This document shows, piece by piece, positions 26,279-33,636 of a stretch of 64,000 nucleotides of DNA. The position numbers and the translations under genes are program-made. The first letter of the stretch is position 1; each line of letters starts with the position of its first letter. The notes beneath the pieces are model-generated. The model searched no databases. It had not been told where the DNA came from and saw only the letters and a list, made by a program, of their open reading frames with translations. This DNA is from 2-02-FULL-55-14 sp964581115 (GTDB lineage: Bacteria; Bacteroidota; Ignavibacteria; UBA10030), in NCBI GenBank assembly GCA_964581115.1, contig CAZOMY010000010.1, positions 17,199 through 81,198 of the forward strand, written 5' to 3'.

Positions 26279-27579
26279 TTGAGCAACACCGTGTTCGTGC
26301 GGACCATGGCGTCGGCCTGTCGGAGAGCGTCGTCGACGGCCAGCTCACCCCGGATCGCACGGTGGAAGTAATGCGAGACGACGTCGGACGTGCGGGTGTA
26401 GTCGACGATCATCGGTCGGTGAAAGCCGCGCTGGACGAGTCCGTGGTAGAAGGAGAGTTCGGGATGCGCAACGATCAGGCTCGAATCGCGATACACCTCC
26501 GAATGGACCGGAATGAAGCCGCTCCGTACGAACAGGAGCCGCTGCGAGCGTGGGGCTTGAAGGAATCTGATGAATTCAACCGCCTCGGCCTTCTTCAACG
26601 AAGCACGCGAGACCATCAGGTTCCATCCGCCGAACACCGACCGCGAAGCGCCGCCTCGGCTGTGCGGCAGGGGCGCCCGTCCCACCGAACGAAGCTTGGC
26701 CGTGTCCGGGTAGAACCCGGCGAAGTTCTCGATAAAATTCGGCCACCCTCGCACGAAGACGGCGTCGCGGTCCAGGAAGTACCGATAGCTTTGATTCTCG
26801 TCGAAGACGGTCGCCTCCGCCGGCGTCCACCCCTCCTGCACGAAGCGTATAAGACGTGCCAGAGCAGATTTCGCCGCCGGTACTCTCATATCGAGCCTGT
26901 TCCGATCGAGATAGGTGCTGTCGTCTCCCATAGCTTGTTCAAGGAAGCAACAGACCAGGCCTTCGTAGGCCTTGGCAGGGTAGAGAAAGAACGGGCGATG
27001 CTCGTACCCCATGCGCCGGCGCAGCGCATCCAGTTCGTCCCATGTCATCCCCTCCTGCAATCGCCGCTCGACCGCCGCGCCGTCGGGCAGGCTTCGAATG
27101 AGGTCCCGCCGATAGTAGAGGAGCCCGACGTCGAGATACATCGGAGCCGCGACGAGCGTGTCGCCGACGATGCACGAGGACAGCGCCGTGGCCATGAACT
27201 TGTTGCGCTCGTCGGGAGGAAAGTAGGCGTCGAGCGGCTCTCCCCACCGGGCGAACCTTGAGACCCAGATCAGGTCCACCGCGAACACGTCGAGCTTCTC
27301 GCTCTTGCTGCGCAGGGAGCGCGCAAGCAACTCCTTGCGCTCATTCGTCGAGAATTTGTCGAATGGCAGGTCGACCGGCACCACTTCGATCCGGCCGGCA
27401 TAACGACGGTTAAACTCGGCGATCAGCTCGCGATGAGCCTGCGAGATATGGTCGGCGTAGTAGACGCGAACCGGATCGGAGCCGTTGGCCGGGCCCAATG
27501 GAGGTCGGAGGTACGCGTTCAGGGCCAGCAACAGCGCAAAGCTGGCCGCCACGAGCAGGGCAAGGTTCCTCAGCCGCAT
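26275..27579 (-). CDS. ABC-type sugar-binding protein acting as sensor subunit (no permease nearby)
   Basis: 434 aa beginning MRLRNLALLVAASFALLLALNAYLRPP: one hydrophobic segment (residues 5-22) without a clear lipobox, either a signal peptide or a membrane anchor. The mature part resembles family 1 extracellular solute-binding proteins for oligosaccharides: DKFSTNERKELL, DVFAVDLIWVSRFARWG, AAPMYLDVGLLYYRRDL, MTWDELDALRRRM, FVRGWPNFIENFAG, FGGWNLMVSRASLKK. No ABC permease or ATPase gene is present; instead the stop overlaps the start of the histidine kinase gene. By analogy to LuxP-LuxQ-type pairs I infer that it binds a glucan-derived sugar in the periplasm and controls the kinase. The gap to the M24 peptidase gene upstream is only 42 bases, so some read-through from that unit is possible. 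Confidence 0.85.
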   Translation of the reverse strand: MRLRNLALLVAASFALLLALNAYLRPPLGPANGSDPVRVYYADHISQAHRELIAEFNRRYAGRIEVVPVDLPFDKFSTNERKELLARSLRSKSEKLDVFAVDLIWVSRFARWGEPLDAYFPPDERNKFMATALSSCIVGDTLVAAPMYLDVGLLYYRRDLIRSLPDGAAVERRLQEGMTWDELDALRRRMGYEHRPFFLYPAKAYEGLVCCFLEQAMGDDSTYLDRNRLDMRVPAAKSALARLIRFVQEGWTPAEATVFDENQSYRYFLDRDAVFVRGWPNFIENFAGFYPDTAKLRSVGRAPLPHSRGGASRSVFGGWNLMVSRASLKKAEAVEFIRFLQAPRSQRLLFVRSGFIPVHSEVYRDSSLIVAHPELSFYHGLVQRGFHRPMIVDYTRTSDVVSHYFHRAIRGELAVDDALRQADAMVRTNTVLLK

Positions 27580-27621
27580 GGGCAGGCCTGTTCAAGATCG
27601 GACGTCATCGGCGTTCGTCGA

Positions 27622-28902
27622 TCACCGTCGGCCGCGACCCGTCGCTGGCTTCTTGGTGGGAGGCCTCACGGCACGGCGGGACGGTGATGCCGATCGCCTC
27701 GCCCCCATACCCGCCAGGATCGCCACCACATGCTCCTGCATCGGAAGTCCGGGCACGATCACCTCGCCCGATGGCGAAATGACGACGTCGATCTCGCTCC
27801 GAACCCCGAACCGGTCGCGCAGATAGATGCCCGGCTCGATCGAGAAGGAGGTCGACGGCAGAATGCGCCGTTCATCGTGTGTTTCAAGGTTGTCCATGTT
27901 GGCGCCGTTGCCGTGGATCTCTTCGCCGATCGAATGGCCGGTACGATGGACGAAGAAGTCTCCGTAGCCGTGGGCCGCGATGTACCTTCTCGCGGCGTCG
28001 TCCACCTCGTACCCGCAGATCGGCTGCTTCTCTGCAAACCGCTTGCGGACGAGCGCCAGGGCCGCATCCCTTCCACCCTTCACCACCTGGAAGACCTTCT
28101 CATACTCGTCGGGAACCGTCTCGCCGATGAACCCCGTCCACGTGATGTCGGCATACACCGCTCGCGCTTTCTTTTTCTTCGCCCACAGGTCGAGAAGAAC
28201 GAAGTCGCCTTTCTTGAGCGGGCTGTGGACCTCTTTGGTCGGTTCGTAGTGCGGATTGGCGCTGTTGGCGTTGACCGAACAATTGGGGTCGCTTTCGGTA
28301 TGGAGGCCCCGCTTCTTGAACTCGTCGAGCATGTATTGCTGGACGTCGTATTCCGTGGTCTTCTTGCCCGCCGCGATGCGGTCGCGGATGAACCCGAATA
28401 CTTTGTCGACGATCTCGCGCAGATGCTTCGCGGTTACGGCGTTGTCCTTCATCTGCTCGTCATCCCAGACCGCCTCGAAGGCCGCTACCAGGTTGGCCGA
28501 CGATACGACCTGTACACCTGCCGATCGAACGAGCTCCACGGTGCCGGCGTCGACGGTGGACACGTACGGGATGGCGCACTGCGGCGAGTATTCCATGGCC
28601 ACATTCCTCGCACCGGCAAGGATCTGCTTCAGGCCCTCTGCCAGCGACGGCCAGCTCAGATAGACCGTCTTCAAGCCCGGTGCGGTGTCAAGGTTCCATT
28701 CCTCGATACGGTGGACAAGCTTGCGCGGCTCACCGTTGGCCGGAATATAGAAGAAGTACCGCCGCGTGCACATGATGTGCTTCGGCAGGTCCAGTAACCG
28801 CGTGGCGAACACGTTCGACCCGCGGAAGTTGTAGAGTAGCCAACCGTCGAGGCCCTCGGAGCGGAGAACCCTCTGGATCTCCTGAATTCTAGCAGAGGTC
28901 AT
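27622..28902 (-). CDS. M24 family Xaa-Pro-type metallopeptidase
   Basis: 426 aa from the ATG at 28900-28902. Frame read-through further upstream is only the repeat-encoded MIIRNRQSAIRNQKG stretch and was discarded. A creatinase-type N-terminal domain (about 1-160) is followed by the pita-bread peptidase domain. Metal ligands appear in order: Asp in FVLLDLWAKKKKARAVYADITW (two Asp, with a spacer longer than the usual D-x10-D), His in HRTGHSIGEEIHG, Glu in SFSIEPGIYL and Glu in RSEIDVVI. The last 30 residues are basic and low-complexity. It should hydrolyse small peptides, classically N-terminal to proline. Its place at the end of the aminomutase/ATP-grasp cassette suggests it could recycle that cassette's product; this is inference. 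Confidence 0.85.
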   Translation of the reverse strand: MTSARIQEIQRVLRSEGLDGWLLYNFRGSNVFATRLLDLPKHIMCTRRYFFYIPANGEPRKLVHRIEEWNLDTAPGLKTVYLSWPSLAEGLKQILAGARNVAMEYSPQCAIPYVSTVDAGTVELVRSAGVQVVSSANLVAAFEAVWDDEQMKDNAVTAKHLREIVDKVFGFIRDRIAAGKKTTEYDVQQYMLDEFKKRGLHTESDPNCSVNANSANPHYEPTKEVHSPLKKGDFVLLDLWAKKKKARAVYADITWTGFIGETVPDEYEKVFQVVKGGRDAALALVRKRFAEKQPICGYEVDDAARRYIAAHGYGDFFVHRTGHSIGEEIHGNGANMDNLETHDERRILPSTSFSIEPGIYLRDRFGVRSEIDVVISPSGEVIVPGLPMQEHVVAILAGMGARRSASPSRRAVRPPTKKPATGRGRR

Positions 28903-28910
28903 TGGTATAC

Positions 28911-28995
28911 CCTTTTGATTGCGGATTGCGGATTGGCGATTTCGGATTATCATAGGAGGACTTCCGCCGATAATCTGAAATCCACATTCCGCAAT
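28911..28995. repeat. Palindromic dispersed repeat between KamA-like and M24 genes
   Basis: Two imperfect arms form a long hairpin. The inner stem pairs GATTTCGGATTATC (28938-28951) with GATAATCTGAAATC (28969-28982), one wobble mismatch; outer GCGGATTG-type words extend it. The 16-mer GCGATTTCGGATTATC (28936-28951) recurs exactly at 43817-43832, so this is a dispersed family. It may separate the M24 gene from the upstream cassette transcript. Confidence 0.75.
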
Positions 28996-29064
28996 TCGAA
29001 ATGATCCAGTACAAACACTGAAGCCCAGGATTTCTCCCGGGCTCCAATGTAATCCGTCTTCTTC

Positions 29065-30225
29065 TTACTTCCCAGCAGGACTTTCCGATGTCGTCACCGC
29101 TTCGGCCGGCACGGGCGTCTTGCGGTGCGACGGGCGCTTCTTCCGCATGTACTTTCGCTCCACCGGATGTTGCTCCGGCCATTCCTCTTCGACGTCCGGA
29201 TAGGTGAAGATGTCGTACTTGTAGTTGCGGAGGATGATGTCCTTGCCGTTGCGGCCCAGCACATATTGCGGCAGGAGCGGGATCTTGCCGCCTCCGCCCG
29301 GCGCGTCGATCACGTAGTAGGGCACCGCCAGCCCCGACGTATGGCCGCGGAGCTTGTCCATGATCTCGAGCCCAACGCGCACGGGGGTTCGGAAGTGGTT
29401 GGTCCCCTTGGTCAGGTCGGCCTGGTAGATGTAGTACGGCCGGACCCTCATTTTGAGCAGCTTCCGATGGAGCTCGAGCATCACATCGGGGTCGTCGTTG
29501 ACCCCCTTCATCAGCACAGCCTGGTTGCCCACCGGACAGCCGGCGTCGGCCAGCATCGCACAGGCCTTCTCGGCCTCGGGTGTGCACTCCCACGGGTGGT
29601 TGAAATGCGTGTTGACGTAGATGGGATGGTACTTCTTGAGCATCTTGACGAACTTCGGTGTGATGCGCTGCGGTAGAACGCAGGGCATCTTCGTGCCCAG
29701 CCGGATGATCTCCACATGCGGTATGGCGCGAAGACCGGCCAGCACGCGCTCGAGTGCGTAGTCGGTGACCATCAGCGGGTCGCCGCCTGAAAGGACGATG
29801 TCGCGGATCTCGGGATGCGCCGCGATGTAGTCGAGGCCTTGCTGGATCCACTTCGCATTGATCTTCGTCGAGTCGCTCACCTTCCGCTTGCGGGTGCAGA
29901 AGCGGCAGTACATGGAGCATTGACTCGTGATGAGGAAGAGCACGCGGTCGGGATAACGGTGGGTGATGCTCGGCACCGGGCTGTGGGCGTCCTCGTTGAG
30001 CGGATCTTCGGGCGCGCCGTCATCCTCCAGCTCGACGGCGTCGGGAATGCACTGCAGCCAGATGGGATCGCCCGGATATCGGATGAGGCTCAGATAGTAC
30101 GGGTTGACCCGAATGTGGAAGAACTTGTTCAGCTTTTCGGCGGTCGAGGTGTCGAACCCGAATCGCTCGACGAGATCCTTGCCGCTATCCACGCTCTGAC
30201 GCAGCATTTCCTGCCAGAGTTCCAT
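29065..30225 (-). CDS. kamA: Lysine 2,3-aminomutase-like (KamA family) radical SAM enzyme
   Basis: 386 aa. The radical SAM iron-sulfur motif CSMYCRFC gives C103, C107 and C110. Downstream features match lysine 2,3-aminomutase: VLSGGDPL (144-151), RITPKFVKML, YVNTHFNHPWE, HFRTPV and the PLP-lysine motif PGGGGK (K314). Two aspartates that hold the epsilon-amino group of lysine in the characterised enzyme have counterparts here, D270 in YQADLTKG and D307 in VIDAPGGGG, which argues for lysine or a close analogue rather than glutamate. The C-terminal Cys cluster that binds zinc in the clostridial enzyme is absent; the tail is basic and Pro/Ser-rich. Reaction: L-lysine to beta-lysine. It lies 23 bases after the GNAT gene and should be co-transcribed with it. 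EpmB-type translation-factor modification is an alternative, less favoured by the neighbours. Confidence 0.88.
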   Translation of the reverse strand: MELWQEMLRQSVDSGKDLVERFGFDTSTAEKLNKFFHIRVNPYYLSLIRYPGDPIWLQCIPDAVELEDDGAPEDPLNEDAHSPVPSITHRYPDRVLFLITSQCSMYCRFCTRKRKVSDSTKINAKWIQQGLDYIAAHPEIRDIVLSGGDPLMVTDYALERVLAGLRAIPHVEIIRLGTKMPCVLPQRITPKFVKMLKKYHPIYVNTHFNHPWECTPEAEKACAMLADAGCPVGNQAVLMKGVNDDPDVMLELHRKLLKMRVRPYYIYQADLTKGTNHFRTPVRVGLEIMDKLRGHTSGLAVPYYVIDAPGGGGKIPLLPQYVLGRNGKDIILRNYKYDIFTYPDVEEEWPEQHPVERKYMRKKRPSHRKTPVPAEAVTTSESPAGK

Positions 30226-30248
30226 ACCGGGGGAACGTCCTCCTTCCG

Positions 30249-30773
30249 TTACAGGTGTTTGGTGTAGATGACCAGGTCGTCGTCCGGGGCGTAGTAGCCG
30301 CGGATCCGGGCCGTCTCGTCATACCGATGGCGGCGGTAGAAGCTCCGCGTCGGCTCATACTTCGGCAGCGATGAGGTCTCGACGACGATGAGCGTCCCTC
30401 CGCTCGCTGCAATGCGTCGTTCACAGTGTTCCAGCAGTGCCGACCCGATCCCACCACCGTGGCATGTCGGGTCGACGGCGATCCAGTACAGATCGTACGT
30501 CGAGCGCGTCATCGAAGTGTGACCGTAGCAGTAGTAGCCGCGTACGGTCCCGCCTTCGTCCTCGTACGTCGCCAACAGATAGTCGGTCTGCGACGGATCG
30601 TTGACGGAGGCGTCCATCAGTTCGAGCGCCACCTCCACCTCTTCGTCTCGGAACACACCGGTGGCCTCGAGGATCCTTCGCAACGGCTCACGGTCCGATC
30701 CCCGAAACTCCCGGATGAATCCTTTCGTCCGGACGACCTTCTCAGCCGCCACCGTCGATGTCAGCTCAGCCAT
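30249..30773 (-). CDS. GNAT-family N-acetyltransferase
   Basis: 174 aa from the ATG at 30771-30773; the open frame upstream runs into the ligase gene and carries no similarity. The GNAT fold is visible: IREFRGSDREPLRRIL (beta1/alpha1), YLLATYEDEGGTVRGYYCYG (beta2-3), the acetyl-CoA loop IAVDPTCHGGGIGSALLEHCE (motif A, with the GGGIG core), and the C-terminal SFYRRHRYDETARIRGYY (motif B). Together with the KamA-like enzyme 23 bases downstream this recalls the ablA/ablB pair that makes N-epsilon-acetyl-beta-lysine, although this protein is shorter than AblB. It probably acetylates an amino group of the cassette's amino-acid or dipeptide intermediate. The substrate is not readable from sequence. 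Confidence 0.87.
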   Translation of the reverse strand: MAELTSTVAAEKVVRTKGFIREFRGSDREPLRRILEATGVFRDEEVEVALELMDASVNDPSQTDYLLATYEDEGGTVRGYYCYGHTSMTRSTYDLYWIAVDPTCHGGGIGSALLEHCERRIAASGGTLIVVETSSLPKYEPTRSFYRRHRYDETARIRGYYAPDDDLVIYTKHL

Positions 30774-30846
30774 TTGCTGATCATCCGCCACGAAGTGGCC
30801 GCTTTGCGGCGATCGACAATCTTCAATCCGAAATTCCCTCTCGACC

Positions 30847-31941
30847 TCACGGAGTCCTTTCCCAAGCGTACTCCACGATCCTTCCGATGATCTCATTGAA
30901 AGACAGCCCGTAAGCGCGGGCCGAGCGCGCAAAGCCAGCGTCGTCGGAGATGTCCGGGTTCGGGTTGACCTCGAGGATGTGGAGATTCCCTTTCGCATCC
31001 AACCGCATGTCCACGCGGCCGTAGTCGCGAAGGTTCATCAGCTTGTACGCCTTCAACGCGATCTCTTTCGCCCTGAGCTCGGTCTCTTTGGGAATGTCGG
31101 CGGGACATACGCCCTTCGTGCCAAGGTATTCCGGCGTTCCTTCCATCCACTTCGCGGCGTAGCTCACGATCTTCGGGTAGTCTTCCGGAAGGCCGGAGAA
31201 ATCGATCTCGGAGATCGGCAGGACGATCGGCCGCTTGTTCCCCATGATGGCCACGTTCAATTCCCGACCCACGATGTATTCTTCCACGAGGGCCGGCTGG
31301 TCGAATGTCTGAAAGATGTAGCGAATGCGCTTCCGCAGCGCAGGGATCGAATCGACGATCGAATTGTTGTCGATGCCGACGCTCGCATCCTCGCCCGACG
31401 GCTTCACGATGACCGGGAACCGGAGATCGAAATCTTCGAAATTCAGCGTGCTCGAATGCTTGAACAGCGCGAACCGCGGCGTCGGAAGACCGTGTGCCGT
31501 CAGGATCTCCTTCGTGCGGAACTTGTGCAGACATGTCCCAAGCGCAAACGCCGAAGCGCCGGTGTACGGAACGCCCATCAGCTCGTAGAGCCCGGCCACG
31601 TGCATTTCGTGGATCGACTCGTTCCCGACCGATTCGCACAGGTTGAAGATGATATCCGGCTTCGACTCCTCCAGAAAAGCGATGAGACGCTTGATGTCGC
31701 CATTCATATTGAAGAGCGACGACCGGTATCCACAGTCTTTGAGGGCCTGCTCGACATGCTCCCGTTCCTCGAGCACCCCCACCTCGGACAGATCGATCGC
31801 AACCTGGGCCGCCTTTTCCTTCATTTCGGCGTGCGTTGGAATTGCCTTCAATTCCCCGGTCTCGGAGACGTATTTTCGCCCGTTGAGCGTCTCGATTGTC
31901 GGTTCATTGAAAACAACGGCTACATGCACCTTTTTGGCCAT
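30847..31941 (-). CDS. ATP-grasp ligase, D-Ala-D-Ala-ligase-like, non-canonical (copy B)
   Basis: 364 aa. The fold is that of D-alanine-D-alanine ligase: FNLCESVGNESIHE, GVPYTGASAFALGTCLHKFRTK (the YTG and K-lid region), VIVKPSGEDASVGIDNNS, the hinge ALVEEYIVGRELNVAIMG and the Mg-binding RVDMRLDAKGNLHILEVNPNPDIS. The N-terminal GGxSxEREVS motif that binds the first D-alanine in true Ddl is absent (here VAVVFNEPTIETLNG), and the serine loop is EDASVGI instead of EGSSVG. It therefore probably couples different amino acids. It lies between the GNAT gene (73 bases) and a second such ligase (80 bases), and likely works with both. True cell-wall Ddl is unlikely but cannot be excluded. Confidence 0.85.
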   Translation of the reverse strand: MAKKVHVAVVFNEPTIETLNGRKYVSETGELKAIPTHAEMKEKAAQVAIDLSEVGVLEEREHVEQALKDCGYRSSLFNMNGDIKRLIAFLEESKPDIIFNLCESVGNESIHEMHVAGLYELMGVPYTGASAFALGTCLHKFRTKEILTAHGLPTPRFALFKHSSTLNFEDFDLRFPVIVKPSGEDASVGIDNNSIVDSIPALRKRIRYIFQTFDQPALVEEYIVGRELNVAIMGNKRPIVLPISEIDFSGLPEDYPKIVSYAAKWMEGTPEYLGTKGVCPADIPKETELRAKEIALKAYKLMNLRDYGRVDMRLDAKGNLHILEVNPNPDISDDAGFARSARAYGLSFNEIIGRIVEYAWERTP

Positions 31942-32021
31942 GGCTCTTCCCGCAAGTTATTGGAGGATGGTGCGTTCGGTCCGACGTTCTCTGCCGGAAG
32001 TTGAGCGTTCGTCGGCAGGTG

Positions 32022-33134
32022 TCATGATGGCAAGGAGTTGTGGCGTCCGATGCGGACCAAGGCCGCGTCCAGCACCATGTTGATCATCCGATCGTAATCG
32101 ATGCCCGCCGCGCGGGCCGCCTGCGGAAAACAGGAATGGTCGTCGGGGTTGGGAAGGATGCCGGGAAGAGGATTCAACTCTATCAGATTCGGCTCGCCCG
32201 CCGCGTCAAGTCGCACGTCAATGCGGCACCAATCGCGGCAGCGCAAGAGTCGGTACGAACGCTTGCAGAGATCAATGATCTTCTGTTCGAACGCAGGAGA
32301 AAGCTTCGCAGGACACTCGTGAACGTCGAGCGGCTTGTCAAGTGTATCCCACATCCACTTCGCCTCGAACGACCAGATCGGATTTGCGCCGTCCGGCAGA
32401 TCGTCGAATTTGATCTCGACGATCGGCAGGACGCGAAGGTCTTCGCCGTTGCCGATGAGGGCCACGGTGAATTCCCGTCCGGTGAGGAATTGTTCGATGA
32501 GGGCCGGTTCGTGGTAGCGCTCGGTCACGCGGCGCACCTCCGCTTCGAGCTCCTGCGGCGTGCGCACGACGGAAGAATTCATGATCCCTTTGCTCGAACC
32601 TTCGTGCAGCGGCTTGACGATCGACGGAAGCGGAAGGTCGAGTCCGACGAGATCATCCACCGAGTCGACGACATGGAACGCGGGCGTAGCGACACCATGA
32701 TACGCCAGCACTTCTTTTGCGCGCGACTTGTCGAGACAGATGCCGAGGGTCAACGGGTCGGACCCGGTGTACGGAATGCCCAGCATCTCCAGCATGGCGG
32801 GGATCTGCGCCTCGCGCGAAGGACCGCGAAGCCCCTCGGCGATGTTGAACACGATGTCGGGCTGGAGATCGGCGAGTGCGTTGAAGGCGTTACGATCCGC
32901 TTCGACGAGACTGACACGATGGCGCTGTTCCAGGGCTGATTTGACGGCGAGAATGGTCTCTTCGGTGTCCCATTCAGCGTATGTGTCGTCTCTCGTGAGG
33001 AGGGCGCGAGCCGTCTCGACATTCGTCGAGTCGTGAACTCGCGGCGAGGTCGGCGTCGCTTCAGCAACCGAAGCGATCGGTGCAGATTCGTGCTTGATGT
33101 TGTAGACGAGAGCGACGTGCAGTGCGGTACTCAA
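32022..33134 (-). CDS. ATP-grasp ligase, D-Ala-D-Ala-ligase-like, non-canonical (copy A, TTG start)
   Basis: 370 aa. The start is a TTG at 33132-33134; in-frame stops (TGA TAG) lie three codons upstream and no ATG or GTG is near. Motifs are FNIAEGLRGPSREAQIP, GIPYTGSDPLTLGICLDKSRAK, VKPLHEGSSKGIMNSS, ALIEQFLTGREFTVALIG and RIDVRLDAAGEPNLIELNPLPGI. As in copy B the Ddl N-terminal GGxSxE motif is missing (here VALVYNIKHESAP), and an extra segment of about 35 residues precedes the DTEETILAVKSALE helix. First gene of the cassette, with a promoter at 33229-33256 and a leader near 88 bases. Identity with copy B is low, so the two probably use different substrates or act in sequence. Confidence 0.85.
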   Translation of the reverse strand: MSTALHVALVYNIKHESAPIASVAEATPTSPRVHDSTNVETARALLTRDDTYAEWDTEETILAVKSALEQRHRVSLVEADRNAFNALADLQPDIVFNIAEGLRGPSREAQIPAMLEMLGIPYTGSDPLTLGICLDKSRAKEVLAYHGVATPAFHVVDSVDDLVGLDLPLPSIVKPLHEGSSKGIMNSSVVRTPQELEAEVRRVTERYHEPALIEQFLTGREFTVALIGNGEDLRVLPIVEIKFDDLPDGANPIWSFEAKWMWDTLDKPLDVHECPAKLSPAFEQKIIDLCKRSYRLLRCRDWCRIDVRLDAAGEPNLIELNPLPGILPNPDDHSCFPQAARAAGIDYDRMINMVLDAALVRIGRHNSLPS

Positions 33135-33228
33135 GCAGCGCTATCAACCTCGTGTTGGTGAACGATCGTCGCGTCCGACTTCCTGTCAACCGCCGGGCAG
33201 GCCGTCATCGACGCTCAACGTTGATACT

Positions 33229-33256
33229 AATATAAGGGTTTGACATCCGTTGTCAA
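33229..33256 (-). promoter_or_regulatory. Sigma-70-like promoter of the ATP-grasp/KamA cassette, overlapped by a dyad
   Basis: On the minus strand TTGACA (33251-33256) and TATATT (33229-33234) are spaced by 16 bases, close to the housekeeping consensus. The -35 box is one arm of a perfect dyad TTGACA-N5-TGTCAA (33240-33256), a typical operator geometry. A start near 33222 leads into the ligase gene at 33134. Confidence 0.6.
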
Positions 33257-33636
33257 GTTTTTCTGACCTCGAGCGAGCTCCGAGCGAGTCCCGAACTCAT
33301 CCATCGAGACGAGTCGAGGAGCGAGTCGACCCTCGACGTTGCTCGGGTCGACCCCAAGCATTCGAGGGGTCGAAAGGTCAGCTGCCGTCCACCATCCGAC
33401 CGACTTCAGTCGCGGACGATCACACCTCCCCCCATCGTACGACCTCCGACCCGAGATCGTCCGACGATGATCGATCACGATCGAGAGACGACGGATCGGA
33501 CCGACGACGGCCCGGTCGAAGACGGGACGATGGCTAGACTTGACGACGAAGAGTCGAACGGGTAACGAACGGTGGACCGGAGCACGCGGAGAGGAGGATG
33601 ACGAAGCGGTAAGGCGTTGACGGGCGGTCGGAGGAC
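33257..33636. other. Long intergenic stretch with skewed word content, no gene seen
   Basis: This 380-base space downstream of recG on one side and upstream of the cassette on the other is packed with CGA, GAC, TCGA and GATCG words (for example GATCGATCACGATCGAGAG near 33473). A minus-strand frame at 33227-33478 exists but has no signal peptide, similarity or ribosome-binding site and overlaps the promoter. I see no RNA gene. Confidence 0.5.

Noticed and set aside
28889..29920. 343-codon minus-strand frame in the KamA region
   Set aside because: Arg/Pro/Gly-rich shadow of kamA ending in the dispersed repeat; no motif.
30847..33134. Annotation of both ligases as cell-wall D-Ala-D-Ala ligase (ddl)
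   Set aside because: The N-terminal motif for the first D-alanine is missing in both, and no mur genes are near; the neighbours are an aminomutase and an acetyltransferase.
33227..33478. 83-codon ORF upstream of the ATP-grasp genes
   Set aside because: Overlaps the predicted promoter and lies in low-complexity sequence; no ribosome-binding site.
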